Positions 33,608 to 42,991 of a stretch of 64,000 bases of DNA are shown here, piece after piece. The stretch is from Treponema brennaborense DSM 12168 (lineage in GTDB: Bacteria > Spirochaetota > Spirochaetia > Treponematales > Treponemataceae). The translations under genes were made by a program, and so were the position numbers. The DNA lies in NCBI RefSeq assembly GCF_000212415.1, contig NC_015500.1:1736001-1800000 (forward strand). Reading direction: 5' to 3'. The notes beneath the pieces were generated by a model. The model worked only from the letters and a program-made list of their open reading frames with translations. It was not told where the DNA came from and did no database searches. How positions within the stretch are numbered: position 1 is the first letter of the stretch; every line of letters starts with the position of its first letter.

Positions 33608-34645
33608 TTATAACAGCTGAATGCCGGCTTTACGGCACGCGTCGCTCATGGCGGCGGGCCACACGCTTACCTGCGTTTCACCGATGTGCGCCTTGCGCAG
33701 AAAGTACATGCACAGACGTGATTGGCCGATACCGCCGCCCATCGTTTGTGTCAGAGAACCGTTCAGCAGCCTCGAATGGAAATACAGTTTTTCCCGTTCG
33801 GAACAGCCGCGCTCGGCAAGCTGAATCCGAAGCGATTCGGGAGAAACGCGGATTCCCATTGAAGACAATTCAAACGCGCATTTCAGCACCGGATTCCACA
33901 CGAGCAGATCGCCGTTCAAACCGCGATGCCCGTCGCCGGATTCGGTAATCCAGTCGTCGTAATCGGGCGCCCGACCGTCGTGCGGTTCACCGTCCGCAAG
34001 TTTTCCGCCGATACCGATGATAAAAACGGCGCCGTATTTTTCGGCGGCAACGTTTTCGCGCTCTTTCGGCGCCAATTTCGGATAGGCTTTCTGGAGATCT
34101 TCGGCATAAACGAACGTTATATCGTCCGGCAAAACCGGTTCAATACATTCATACCGGTCGTAAATGAAAAATTCAGTCCGTTTGAGACAGCGGAAAATGC
34201 GCTTTACCGTTTCACGCAGATAATACACGGTGCGATCACTTTCGGCAATCGCCAGTTCCCAGTCCCACTGATCCACGTATAACGAATGGATATTGTCCAG
34301 TTCTTCATCCGCACGAAGCGCGTTCATATCGGTATAGATGCCGAATCCCGGATTCAAATGCAGATCGGAAACTTTAACGCGCTTCCACTTTGCCAGCGAA
34401 TGAACGATTTCCATCTGAGCTTCATCCATATCCTTTACCGGAAAGGTCACGGGACGTTCAACGCCGTTCAGATCATCGTTCAGCCCGGTACCGCGGGGAA
34501 CGAATAAAGGAGCGGTAACGCGGGTCAGATTCAATTCGGTTGAAAGCGTGAGCTGAAAAAAATCTTTAATCAGCACGATTGCGTGTTCCGTTTCTTTTAC
34601 GGAAAGAAGCGGCCGGTAGTTTTCGGGGATTACGAGCTGGGACAT
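33608..34645 (-). CDS. asnA: Aspartate-ammonia ligase (asparagine synthetase A)
   Basis: A 345-residue AsnA, which makes asparagine from aspartate, ammonia and ATP. It is a class II aminoacyl-tRNA-synthetase-like fold, with LTRVTAPLFVPRGTGLNDDL, RPVTFPVKDMDEAQMEIVHS, ALRADEELDNIHSLYVDQWD and the C-terminal motif-3-like QTMGGGIGQSRLCMYFLRKA with GETQVSVWP. The ATG at 34645 has GAGGAA upstream; a start four codons earlier is less likely. Followed by the radical-SAM-like gene. Confidence 0.95.
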   Translation of the reverse strand: MSQLVIPENYRPLLSVKETEHAIVLIKDFFQLTLSTELNLTRVTAPLFVPRGTGLNDDLNGVERPVTFPVKDMDEAQMEIVHSLAKWKRVKVSDLHLNPGFGIYTDMNALRADEELDNIHSLYVDQWDWELAIAESDRTVYYLRETVKRIFRCLKRTEFFIYDRYECIEPVLPDDITFVYAEDLQKAYPKLAPKERENVAAEKYGAVFIIGIGGKLADGEPHDGRAPDYDDWITESGDGHRGLNGDLLVWNPVLKCAFELSSMGIRVSPESLRIQLAERGCSEREKLYFHSRLLNGSLTQTMGGGIGQSRLCMYFLRKAHIGETQVSVWPAAMSDACRKAGIQLL

Positions 34646-34816
34646 ACATTTCCTCAAATACGATTAAAATCTTCGGGGTATCATATCACCATCTGCAGTA
34701 TTTGTAAAGCTGCAGAAACAGTCTGATCGGGAAGCGGCATTTTTCCGCAGCGTGCGAGTGCGGCCTTTTATGCAATTAGCCGAATGATTCGCGTGCGTTC
34801 AGCGGCGCAGTTCCGC

Positions 34817-34845
34817 TTGCAACTGCCGCCCGTTTTTCATACAAT
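34817..34845 (+). promoter_or_regulatory. Near-leaderless promoter of uvrD/pcrA
   Basis: TTGCAA (34817-34822), 17-nt spacer, TACAAT (34840-34845), then 7 nt to the ATG at 34853. Although AGGCGG lies in the 7-nt gap, it is too close to the start codon to act as a normal ribosome binding site. Confidence 0.7.
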
Positions 34846-34852
34846 AGGCGGT

Positions 34853-36985
34853 ATGTCTGTAAATCTCCGAGACGAACTGAATCAGGAACAATACGAAGCG
34901 GTCACTACGACCGAAGGCGCGCTGCTCATAATAGCCGGCGCCGGCAGCGGTAAAACGCGCGTCATCACGTTCCGCATCGCCCACATGCTCGACAAGGGCA
35001 TACCGCAAAGCCAGATTCTGGCACTGACCTTTACGAATAAAGCCGCCCGCGAAATGGAAGAACGGGTTAAAGAGCATACCGGTAAAAAACTGCAAAACCT
35101 GACGGTATCCACGTTTCACGCGTTCGGCGTCAAAATATTGCGGCAGGATATAGAGCAGCTCGGCTGGCGTCCCAATTTTTCCATTTACGATGAAACCGAT
35201 CGCAATCAGCTTATAAAGGAAACGGGACGCGAACTCGGATTTACCGCCGACGCGCTCGACGTGTATAAAGTCGGCAGTCTGTTTTCAAATATCAAAATCG
35301 GCCGATGGAGCTGGGACAGTTCCGACAGCAAAACGCGCGGAAACGACCAATACCGCACATTGTACGAAGAATACCAATCAGGGCTCAAATTATACAACGC
35401 CGTCGATTTCGACGATTTGATCACACTGCCGATCAAACTGTTCAAAGAACATCCCGACGTACTCGCCAAATACCGCGAGCGCTACAAATACATCATGGTG
35501 GACGAATTTCAGGATACGTCGATCCAGCAGTACGAGTTCATGCATCTGCTCGCGGATAAAAACGTCGCCGTCGTCGGCGACGACGATCAGTCCATTTATT
35601 CATGGCGCGGCGCAAATTACGAAAACATCAGGATGTTCGAGCGTGATTTTCCCGACGTCAAGGAAATCCGGCTCGAACAGAATTACCGATCCACAGAAAC
35701 CATTCTCGCCGCCGCGAACGGCGTCATTTCGCACAACACGAACCGCAAAGACAAATCGCTGTGGTCGGGAAACGGTTCGGGCAAGCCCATCGAAATCTAT
35801 CTGCCCGAAAACGAAGCGGCCGAAGCCGATTTTATCGCCGAAAGCATTCAGGGAATATGCATGGCCGAAAAACGCAAATACGACGACTTCGGCGTACTGA
35901 TGCGGGCAAACACGCAAAGCCGCGCGCTTGAAGAAGCGTTTCTTGAAGCGAACATCCCGTATACGATGAGCGGCGGTACGAGTTTTTTCCAGCGCAAGGA
36001 AATAAAAGACGTCATAAGCTACCTGCGCGTCTGCGCGAATCACGACGACGACATAAATCTGCTGCGCATTATCAACACGCCGCGGCGCGGTATCGGACGT
36101 AAAACGATCGAAGACATAAACGCCGTCGCCAACGAGCGCAAATGTTCTTTGTGGGACGCCATAAACGCAATTCTCGGAACGAAAGCCGCGCGCGTACCGG
36201 AATCGTACGGCGACGATGAAGACGGCGAATCGGAAAACTTCGGCACCGGTTCACCCGAATCGGGACTTTTCGGCGATATGGACGGTGCGAATGCGGGAAT
36301 CGGCGGCGTTGTCAGTGAAAAAACCCGCGAAGACCTCGCTTCGTTCGTGCAGCTTATCACGACGCAGCGCGCATTGCTGCTCGGCGGTAAAGGGCTCGCA
36401 AAAAAAGCGCGCGCACTGGTCGACGAAATCGGCTATTGGGATTATCTTATCGGCGAATACCAGAAAAACGAAAAGGCGGCGCGCTTCAAATTCCTGAACA
36501 TCGAAAGCCTCATCCAATCGATGGAAGCCTGGGAAAACAATCCGGACAACTTCGACCCGTCGCTGTTCAATTATCTGAACAGGATCACGCTGCTGTCGCG
36601 CGACGATATGGAAGACGATTCCCTGAAAGGAAAAGTAAATCTCATGACTATCCACGCGTCTAAAGGGCTTGAATTTCCGGTCGTGTTCATCGCCGGAGCC
36701 GAGGACGGTATCATTCCCCACGCGCGCAGCATCGAAGACGGCGAAGAAAACGTTGAAGAAGAGCGCCGCCTTTTTTACGTCGCAATCACGCGCGCGCGCG
36801 ATAAACTGTTCATTTCAAGCTGCCGCAAACGGCGCAAAATGCAGTCCGTCGTCGAATGCACGCCGTCGCGGTTTCTGGACGAAATTCCCGAACACCTCGT
36901 CGAATATCACGAACCGACGGCGGCGGTCGATACTTCGACGGCAAAAGACATTCTTGAAGCGATGAAACTTAAATTCACCAAATAG
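34853..36985 (+). CDS. pcrA: UvrD/PcrA-type DNA helicase
   Basis: A 710-residue superfamily 1A 3'-5' helicase. Motifs in order: Q-motif LNQEQYEAV, Walker A IAGAGSGKTRVIT, Ia ALTFTNKAAREM, II VDEFQDTSIQQY, III VVGDDDQSIYSWRGA, IV RLEQNYRS, V LMTIHASKGLEFPVVFIAG, VI EERRLFYVAITRARDKL. The N-terminus MSVNLRDELNQEQYEAVTTT is family-typical, so ATG 34853 is chosen over an upstream start that would include the promoter. The tail after motif VI is short and lacks the long PcrA C-terminal Tudor region. Acts in nucleotide excision repair and replication restart. The symbol could equally be uvrD. Confidence 0.95.
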   Translation: MSVNLRDELNQEQYEAVTTTEGALLIIAGAGSGKTRVITFRIAHMLDKGIPQSQILALTFTNKAAREMEERVKEHTGKKLQNLTVSTFHAFGVKILRQDIEQLGWRPNFSIYDETDRNQLIKETGRELGFTADALDVYKVGSLFSNIKIGRWSWDSSDSKTRGNDQYRTLYEEYQSGLKLYNAVDFDDLITLPIKLFKEHPDVLAKYRERYKYIMVDEFQDTSIQQYEFMHLLADKNVAVVGDDDQSIYSWRGANYENIRMFERDFPDVKEIRLEQNYRSTETILAAANGVISHNTNRKDKSLWSGNGSGKPIEIYLPENEAAEADFIAESIQGICMAEKRKYDDFGVLMRANTQSRALEEAFLEANIPYTMSGGTSFFQRKEIKDVISYLRVCANHDDDINLLRIINTPRRGIGRKTIEDINAVANERKCSLWDAINAILGTKAARVPESYGDDEDGESENFGTGSPESGLFGDMDGANAGIGGVVSEKTREDLASFVQLITTQRALLLGGKGLAKKARALVDEIGYWDYLIGEYQKNEKAARFKFLNIESLIQSMEAWENNPDNFDPSLFNYLNRITLLSRDDMEDDSLKGKVNLMTIHASKGLEFPVVFIAGAEDGIIPHARSIEDGEENVEEERRLFYVAITRARDKLFISSCRKRRKMQSVVECTPSRFLDEIPEHLVEYHEPTAAVDTSTAKDILEAMKLKFTK

Positions 36986-37160
36986 CATACCGGTTTTCAG
37001 CGAATCGCGCGTTTCTCCGCAGTCTGCACCGCACGGATTATACGTTTTAATCATTTTTTCACACATTTTTAACGGAAAACTTATATTGTTAAAATATGAT
37101 TAATAACGTTAGCCGGACGAAATCGTTGCGAACTGTCTGTGCCTATTCAGGAGGAACCGT

Positions 37161-37298
37161 ATGGAAATTATAACGAACGTGCTTATTTTGCTGAAAATTT
37201 TGGGCCTTGCAATCGTCGGAAGCCTCGGCTTGTGTTTAGCAGTATCGATGCTCGCCGGCTTGCTCGAAAAAATCGAAGGCGTACCGTCCGATAACTGA
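37161..37298 (+). CDS. Small single-pass membrane protein (45 aa)
   Basis: Reads MEIITNVLILLKILGLAIVG then SLGLCLAVSMLAGLLEKIEG and VPSDN. One hydrophobic helix spans about residues 5-34, followed by a short charged tail. AGGAGGA stands 6 nt before the ATG, the best ribosome binding site in the neighbourhood, and the frame closes properly. It is too short for a 60-codon cutoff. It lies alone between uvrD and an isochorismatase-type gene. Similar tiny membrane proteins often modulate a larger membrane complex, but no partner is identified. The stretch 36986-37160 holds no other gene. Confidence 0.75.
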   Translation: MEIITNVLILLKILGLAIVGSLGLCLAVSMLAGLLEKIEGVPSDN

Positions 37299-37326
37299 AA
37301 AAAATTTCGGCAGCGCTTCAATTTAC

Positions 37327-37343
37327 CGCGATTGGTAATCGCG
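37327..37343 (+). terminator. Short hairpin after the small membrane protein, probable terminator
   Basis: CGCGATT and AATCGCG form a perfect 7-bp stem with a GGT loop, followed by ATTTAAATTAT. The T-tract is interrupted, so termination may be partial. Confidence 0.5.
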
Positions 37344-37356
37344 ATTTAAATTATAT

Positions 37357-37385
37357 TTGACAGAGCCGCCGTTTTTAATTATCAT
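37357..37385 (+). promoter_or_regulatory. Promoter of the isochorismatase-type gene, near-leaderless
   Basis: Consensus TTGACA (37357-37362), 17-nt spacer, TATCAT (37380-37385), then 9 nt to the ATG at 37395. The transcript would have at most two or three bases before the start codon, and no ribosome binding site is present. Confidence 0.7.
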
Positions 37386-37394
37386 ATAACGATT

Positions 37395-38180
37395 ATGAGT
37401 GTATCATTATTACTAATCGACCCGCAAAATGATTTTTGCTCGCCCGACGGTACGTTATATGTTCCGGGTGCCGAGTTCGACTGTAAACGGATCGCGTCTT
37501 TTATCGACGCGAATTCCGACGCTATCGATTCCATCCACATATCGCTTGATACGCATCCGTTTTATCACATTGCGCATCCCGTTTTCTGGAAAGATAAAAA
37601 CGGAAACCAGCCGGCGCCGTATACGATGATTTCGCATACGAATTTTGCCGCCGGCGAATACCGCCCTATGGACGAATCGCTTGAAAAACGCGCGGAAGAA
37701 TATCTGCTGAATTTGGAATCACGCGGAAGATACACGCTTACCGTTTGGCCGCCCCACTGTCTGATAGCAACGCCGGGAGCATGCGTGAACAAGGATTTGT
37801 GGAACGCGGCGCATCGTTGGGAACTGGCGCATCCGGGCAAATCGATCGATTACGTACAGAAAGCGGTGAATCCGCTCACGGAGCATTACAGCATCGTGCA
37901 GGCTGAAGTTCCCGATCCTGAAGACGAATCGACGCGCACCAATTTCGCACTCATCGACAAAATAAAAAACACCCGCATCATCGTTGCCGGTGAAGCGTTA
38001 TCCCACTGCGTGTCGAATACGATCCGCGACTTGTGCGTATATCTTCCGGCAGCGCAGATCACGCTGCTGAGCGACTGCGTTTCAAACGTTACCGGATTTG
38101 AATATATCAGCCAGGAATTTCTGGAAGAATACGGTGCGAAAGGAATGCAGACTGCGCAATCCGTGCAGCTCGCTTTATAA
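37395..38180 (+). CDS. Isochorismatase-family cysteine hydrolase (nicotinamidase-like)
   Basis: A 261-residue member of the cysteine hydrolase superfamily. The catalytic aspartate is in LLIDPQNDFCSPDGTL, a metal-binding region follows in ISLDTHPFYHIAHPVFWKD (D, H, H), and the nucleophile cysteine is in VAGEALSHCVSNTIRDL. The metal-site histidines and the WPPHC segment resemble nicotinamidase (PncA), but the protein is longer than PncA (about 210) and has an insertion between the metal site and the nucleophile; similar longer proteins are widespread and unassigned. It is followed 15 bp later by a rumA-type gene and may share its transcript. Confidence 0.85.
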   Translation: MSVSLLLIDPQNDFCSPDGTLYVPGAEFDCKRIASFIDANSDAIDSIHISLDTHPFYHIAHPVFWKDKNGNQPAPYTMISHTNFAAGEYRPMDESLEKRAEEYLLNLESRGRYTLTVWPPHCLIATPGACVNKDLWNAAHRWELAHPGKSIDYVQKAVNPLTEHYSIVQAEVPDPEDESTRTNFALIDKIKNTRIIVAGEALSHCVSNTIRDLCVYLPAAQITLLSDCVSNVTGFEYISQEFLEEYGAKGMQTAQSVQLAL

Positions 38181-38195
38181 ACATCGGCGCAGCGC

Positions 38196-39488
38196 ATGAC
38201 ACGGATCGTAACTATAGAAAAACTGATTACCGGCGGCGACGGCCTTGCAAAAATCGACGGCAAATCGGTGTTCGTTCCGGGAGTGATTCCCGGAGAAACC
38301 GCTGAAATCGAAATAACGGGCGTGCATAAAGATTACGACACGGCGCGGCTCGTGCGCGTCGCGGAACCCTCCCCGTTCAGAATCGAAAATTCGTGTCCGT
38401 ATTACGGCCGCTGCGGCGGTTGCAACATGCGCCATATCGCACCTGCATATCAGCAGGAACTCAGGACGCGCATACTCGGCGATCTGTTCAAACGCGAAAA
38501 TATTGAAATTCCTTCCTTAGAAATCATTTCAGGCAGTACCGATTCGTACCGCTGCCGTTTTCAGCTTCACGACGGAGGTTTGAAAAGCAGATCCGGCAGC
38601 GAAATCGTTCCGATAGCGGACTGTCCGGTTGCAACGGAAGAAATACGTTCCTGGATGAGGCAGACGCCGTGCGAACACAGACCGCGCGGACGGGTGCATC
38701 TGTTCGGCGACCGGCGCGTCGAAACGGAGGCCGGCGTTCAGCAGCGTTTTCCGAACGTACTGCTCGCACGGGAAACCGCGCAGCCCGAAACGAAACGGAT
38801 AATCGGCAAAACCGGGCGGCCGGTAAAAGATACGGTGAAAAAAAGGTTTTCCGGTACCGTGTATGCACCGGAAAACGTGTGTACGGTCGCTTTGCAGCCG
38901 CACGAAACGGCTGATCGATCGGAAAATCAGGAAAAAACACGTGAAGCAAAACGGATTTCGTTCGACGTACGCGGATTTTTCCAATCAAATCTGGAAGTGC
39001 TTGAAAAAACCGTTTTTGAAATATGCCGCTTTGCCGGTACGGGACGAATGCTCGACCTGTACAGCGGCGCGGGAACGTTTTCAGTGTTTCTTGCGGAAAC
39101 GGCATCCGCCGTTACGCTCGTAGAACACAACCGGGACGCGCTCGCGTTCGCCGAACGGAACCTGACCGGCGTACCGCACACTTCTTACGGAATCAGCGGA
39201 AGCAAATGGATCACCGCGTACGCGGAACCGGATATCCGGGCAAACGGACCGTACGACTGCGCCGTCGTAGATCCGCCGCGCAGCGGGATGGAAAAAGATG
39301 TCCGGAACTTTTTAGGCCGCTCAGCCGTACCGCGCGTCTGCTCCGTTTCCTGCGATCCCGCCACGCAGGCGCGCGATTGCAGCGCGCTCATACGGGCCGG
39401 ATATGAATTGAAAAAACTGTATCTGCTCGATTTTTATCCGCAGACGAGTCATATTGAAAGTCTGGCGCTCTTAGAAAAAAACGTATGA
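38196..39488 (+). CDS. TrmA/RumA-type RNA 5-methyluridine methyltransferase
   Basis: A 430-residue SAM-dependent RNA methyltransferase. The N-terminal TRAM domain spans residues 1-58 (VPGVIPGETAEIEI). Iron-sulphur ligands are CPYYGRCGGCNMRH plus a later cysteine in VPIADCPV, as in RumA (RlmD). The Rossmann part has MLDLYSGAGTFSVFLAETAS (motif I), VVDPPRSGMEKDV and VCSVSCDPATQARD with the catalytic cysteine. Substrate is most likely a U in 23S rRNA, which sequence alone cannot fix. The central region has an extended, basic insert (about 200-260). Its 3' end overlaps the next gene by 4 nt. Confidence 0.93.
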   Translation: MTRIVTIEKLITGGDGLAKIDGKSVFVPGVIPGETAEIEITGVHKDYDTARLVRVAEPSPFRIENSCPYYGRCGGCNMRHIAPAYQQELRTRILGDLFKRENIEIPSLEIISGSTDSYRCRFQLHDGGLKSRSGSEIVPIADCPVATEEIRSWMRQTPCEHRPRGRVHLFGDRRVETEAGVQQRFPNVLLARETAQPETKRIIGKTGRPVKDTVKKRFSGTVYAPENVCTVALQPHETADRSENQEKTREAKRISFDVRGFFQSNLEVLEKTVFEICRFAGTGRMLDLYSGAGTFSVFLAETASAVTLVEHNRDALAFAERNLTGVPHTSYGISGSKWITAYAEPDIRANGPYDCAVVDPPRSGMEKDVRNFLGRSAVPRVCSVSCDPATQARDCSALIRAGYELKKLYLLDFYPQTSHIESLALLEKNV

Positions 39489-41263
39489 AGCCGAACGTCC
39501 CGCAGCTGGCGGCGCTCGTACTGCTGCTGACCGGCGCCGTTTATGCAGCGCAGCAGCAGCCGGCGGCAGTTCCCGGCTGGCAGCTCGTAAGCGGCGGAAG
39601 CGCCGTCGCGCAGCCGGTAAAAACGGATTACGGATTCGCCGTACTGCTCGAAGGCAGGGCGATCGCGGCGGCCACCGCCGACGGTACGCTGCTTTGGGAA
39701 AAAAGCCTGCCCGGCAAACCGGAACCTTTTTTGGGTGTCGGCAGCGGTAATTTTTTATACGCGGTTACCGACCGCCGGTTCCTTTCCGCATATAATCCGA
39801 GCGGGCTGCGATTGTGGACGGTTCAGCTGCCGTCGGACATCGTTTCGGCACCGCTGCAAGGGCGGGACGGGCGGATATTCGTGCAGTGCGCCGACGGCGT
39901 CGGCTGTTACGGCGTTACCGGCGTTCAAAAATGGTTCGTTCAGGCCGGAGAACCGGCGGAATTTCCGCTGTACGAGCTTGAGGACGGCAGCCTGCTGCAC
40001 ATCCAACGTAAAACGGTCAGCGGAGGCAGTACGGCGCTCAGACTGTCGCCGTTCGGCGCCGTGATTGAAGAGATAACGTTTACCGGGCGCATCCGAAGCG
40101 CGGCCTGCTCACCGTACGGCGTCATCCTCGTATTCGACGACGGCAGCACCGGCTGCTGTTCGTCACCGGACAACGCGGCCGAAACCCGCTGGATGCTGCA
40201 GCCGGACGCCGTCGTGCCGGACGGCAGCGCGGTGCTCCTCGTCGATGAAAAGAACGGTACGGGCTGCTATATCTCGGCCGCAGGTTCGGCGGCTGCAGGT
40301 TCGCCAGCGATAGGCTCGGCAAACTGCGCGTTCGTCGATTTACGTACCGGAACAATCAAAAACCGTATTATAGGGATTCCCGTCAACGCAAACCGCCTCA
40401 CCTGCGCGCAGTTTTCGGATAAGACGCTCGTACTGTGCGACACGGACACAGCGGCGGCATACGAGGAAACGGGACGGAACCTCTGGCAGACGCAGATTCC
40501 CTCCCGCAGCCCCTGGGCGTATCTGCTGTATCTCGACAACGGCTATTTAACCGTATTTGAAAAAAATACCTGGATAACGTCCGCGTACCGGATGGTGCAG
40601 ACTGTGGGAGCACCGAGCGCCGCTACCGGAAAAAAAACGCCGGCAACTCCGGCGTATCCGATATATACGGAAACGGTGCCGACCGCGGCGTACGGCAAAC
40701 GCATCGATGAGAATACGTATCGAACCATGCGTGCCTCGCTGCAGACGGGAAATTACGGTACTGCCGAAGCGCAGTGGATACCGCTCGTCGCCGCCGAAAT
40801 TCACCAGCTCCGAAGCCGATTCACGAAGCGGAACGGGAACTCGCGTCAGGACGTAACGATATTCGACACCGACGCGGTTTACGCGGAAAACGTCGTCACC
40901 CTTGCCGGAACGTTCGGTACGCGGACGTTTACGGCGGACATCGCCGCTCTCCTGACGACCGAAACCGACGGCAGCATGATTTCGGCCGTCCTGCACGCTG
41001 CCGCACAGACCGCCTACGATCCGGACGGCGCAATGCTGAACGCGATTCTGCAGCTGATTCACAAAAAAACGACCGTTACAAATCGTCGCGTCGCAAAAGA
41101 CGCGTGCGACGCCGTGTACGAAATCTGCCGATTTATGGGCAAGCCGGCGCTTTTTTCAAAAGGTATCGATATTTTGCGGTATTTTTTCTATCCGCAGTTC
41201 GATCGGGAAATAAAAGAATACGCCTCCGAAACGATGCAGAAAATAATATCGCTGCAAATGTAG
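39485..41263 (+). CDS. Exported beta-propeller (PQQ-like) protein
   Basis: A 592-residue protein with a signal peptide MKPNVPQLAALVLLLTGAVY-AAQQ, cut probably after YA. Residues about 30-380 contain PQQ-type blades such as IAAATADGTLLWEKSLPGKP, YNPSGLRLWTVQLPSDIVSA and YEETGRNLWQTQIPS, indicating a beta-propeller. The last 200 residues are helical with no recognised family. Probably periplasmic or surface-exposed. Translation is coupled to the methyltransferase gene by an ATGA overlap. The next gene, the P83/100 protein, also has a propeller-like C-terminal part, so the two may belong to the same envelope process. Confidence 0.8.
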   Translation: MKPNVPQLAALVLLLTGAVYAAQQQPAAVPGWQLVSGGSAVAQPVKTDYGFAVLLEGRAIAAATADGTLLWEKSLPGKPEPFLGVGSGNFLYAVTDRRFLSAYNPSGLRLWTVQLPSDIVSAPLQGRDGRIFVQCADGVGCYGVTGVQKWFVQAGEPAEFPLYELEDGSLLHIQRKTVSGGSTALRLSPFGAVIEEITFTGRIRSAACSPYGVILVFDDGSTGCCSSPDNAAETRWMLQPDAVVPDGSAVLLVDEKNGTGCYISAAGSAAAGSPAIGSANCAFVDLRTGTIKNRIIGIPVNANRLTCAQFSDKTLVLCDTDTAAAYEETGRNLWQTQIPSRSPWAYLLYLDNGYLTVFEKNTWITSAYRMVQTVGAPSAATGKKTPATPAYPIYTETVPTAAYGKRIDENTYRTMRASLQTGNYGTAEAQWIPLVAAEIHQLRSRFTKRNGNSRQDVTIFDTDAVYAENVVTLAGTFGTRTFTADIAALLTTETDGSMISAVLHAAAQTAYDPDGAMLNAILQLIHKKTTVTNRRVAKDACDAVYEICRFMGKPALFSKGIDILRYFFYPQFDREIKEYASETMQKIISLQM

Positions 41264-41283
41264 CACAGGCAGTATTTTCATGA

Positions 41284-41289
41284 TATAAT
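41284..41289 (+). promoter_or_regulatory. -10 element upstream of the P83/100 gene
   Basis: A consensus TATAAT, 52 nt before the start codon at 41342, which itself has an AAGGAG site. The -35 (TAGCAC) is weak. Confidence 0.6.
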
Positions 41290-41341
41290 TACAACGTTTG
41301 GCGGTATTCACACGCCGTATCACAAGGAGATTGAAGGAACC

Positions 41342-42934
41342 ATGTCGAAAAGACTTTTTTCTGCAGTATTCGCTGCACTACTGGTATGCGCGCTGCCCTT
41401 TTCCGCCGCAGCGCTTGAAGTCGATCAGCAGGAACTGGAAAGTGTTTCAGCGGCCGATACGATCGTGTTCGTCAACTACACGGGACCGCACGCAGTCATC
41501 GATTCGGTGGATCAGATAAAAGGAATCGGTTCTTCTCTTGGAAACGTAATCGCCTCCGATCCGGCAGCAGCTGAAGCGGGGCTTTCATCACGCTATTACG
41601 TAATCCACGCAGTCGATCCGAACATTGCCGCGGGACTCGACGCCGATATCCTGATTTTGGGGGAAAACGCGACGGTCGACCATATCCGCAACCTGCGCCG
41701 GATCATCGCGGCGTACTTGTCGTCTGCGTACGGTTATACGGAAAAAGACGCCGAAACGCTCGCCGTGTTCATCACCGTATACAACGCCGTATATCGCGGC
41801 GACACGGCTTCCTTCAGCGCAAAATACAAACCGGCCGTTACGAAACATCTGAGTGCGGAGAAAGCCGGTCTCGCGCTCAATTATCAGGATTGGCCCGGAA
41901 AATCGCAGATAGTAATCCCGTTGGCAAATCCGGCGGGAGGGCTCGGTACGGTCGACACGACGATCATTTCCGACAAACAGGTCGTCCAATCGATGCGCGA
42001 AGAAGAAGACAAAGGTGTGGACGTCCGTAAGGATATGGTAGATATCAAAGAGCGCGAAGCCGACGCGGCGGCGGAACAGGCTGCCGACGCGCAAAAACAG
42101 GCTGCGCAGGCTGCCGTAAAACAGAAAGAAGAAGAACAGAAACAGACGCAGGCGGTGAAAGAAGCCGAAACGGCGCAAAAACAGGCCGAAACGGCGCAAA
42201 AGGAAGCTGCCGCAAACCCCGACGACGCACAGGCGCAGCAGCGGGCTGCGGAAACCGCTGCGGAAGCGGAAACGAAACGGCAGGCTGCCGAAGCGCAAAC
42301 CGCGAAGGCTGAAGAACAGAAACAGATAGCGGAAGAAAAACGCACGACGGCTGCCGAACAGCAAGCCGCCGCCGATAAAAAACGCGAAGAAGCGCGCACT
42401 GACCGAACGGAAATCGCAAAAGACCAGCAGCAGCTGATTGCCGAAACGGCGGAGCCGCCGGTCAACGCAGCCTACGGACTGAAAATGCTCGACGACACGT
42501 TTTCCGTCATGGTCAAACTGAACGCCGCCACCGGACAGGTCATCCGGCAGTCGCCCGTAACGGTCGTCCGCGGCAGGACGCTGCTGCCCGCCGGCGAAAA
42601 CTATATGGCGGTCGCCGGACAGACCGGCGGCAACGCGGCAGTCAAACTCGTACTCCTCGACACGGTGAATATGGAAATCGTTGCGGAAAGCAAAGAACAA
42701 GCGGCGGAAAAATCGGTTCTCATTCGGGACGGAAACGACTTTTACGCCGTCGTGCAGGATCAGACCGGCTGGATCGTCGGCAAATACGACGCGGCGCTGT
42801 CGCTGACGTTAAAATCGAAGATTACCGTACATCCTGCGACGCCTATCGTCGTAACGGACGCCGGTATCTGCGTAACCGACACCGCCGGCAATGCGAAGCT
42901 GCTCAAAAAAACAGATCTGACGGAAGTCAAATAG
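41342..42934 (+). CDS. P83/100-family exported antigen
   Basis: A 530-residue exported protein with signal peptide MSKRLFSAVFAALLVCALPF-SAAA. The N-terminal 220 residues, with DTIVFVNYTGPHAVIDSVDQ, YYVIHAVDPNIAAGLDADIL and LSSAYGYTEKDAETLAVFIT, resemble the Borrelia P83/100 antigen and its treponemal relatives. A long Q/E/A/K-rich coiled coil (about 225-375, many QKQAA and AEEQKQ turns) follows, then a beta-rich C-terminal part with repeated strands. Location is probably the periplasm or outer-membrane inner face. Function is unknown in the family; it is a seroreactive antigen in Lyme borreliae. Confidence 0.85.
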   Translation: MSKRLFSAVFAALLVCALPFSAAALEVDQQELESVSAADTIVFVNYTGPHAVIDSVDQIKGIGSSLGNVIASDPAAAEAGLSSRYYVIHAVDPNIAAGLDADILILGENATVDHIRNLRRIIAAYLSSAYGYTEKDAETLAVFITVYNAVYRGDTASFSAKYKPAVTKHLSAEKAGLALNYQDWPGKSQIVIPLANPAGGLGTVDTTIISDKQVVQSMREEEDKGVDVRKDMVDIKEREADAAAEQAADAQKQAAQAAVKQKEEEQKQTQAVKEAETAQKQAETAQKEAAANPDDAQAQQRAAETAAEAETKRQAAEAQTAKAEEQKQIAEEKRTTAAEQQAAADKKREEARTDRTEIAKDQQQLIAETAEPPVNAAYGLKMLDDTFSVMVKLNAATGQVIRQSPVTVVRGRTLLPAGENYMAVAGQTGGNAAVKLVLLDTVNMEIVAESKEQAAEKSVLIRDGNDFYAVVQDQTGWIVGKYDAALSLTLKSKITVHPATPIVVTDAGICVTDTAGNAKLLKKTDLTEVK

Positions 42935-42957
42935 AAAACGGTATTAAAAAAGCAAAC

Positions 42958-42987
42958 GGCGGCTTTGAATCAACGATCAAAGCCGCC
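42958..42987. terminator. Bidirectional terminator between the P83/100 and VOC genes
   Basis: GGCGGCTTTGA and TCAAAGCCGCC form a perfect 11-bp stem with an 8-nt loop. On the minus strand it is followed by GTTTGCTTTTTT. Confidence 0.85.
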
Positions 42988-42991
42988 TGCG

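Noticed and set aside
41588-42700. Minus-strand frame of 370 codons opposite the P83/100 gene
   Set aside because: It is the complement of the Q/E/A/K coiled coil and reads as F/R/L-rich nonsense.
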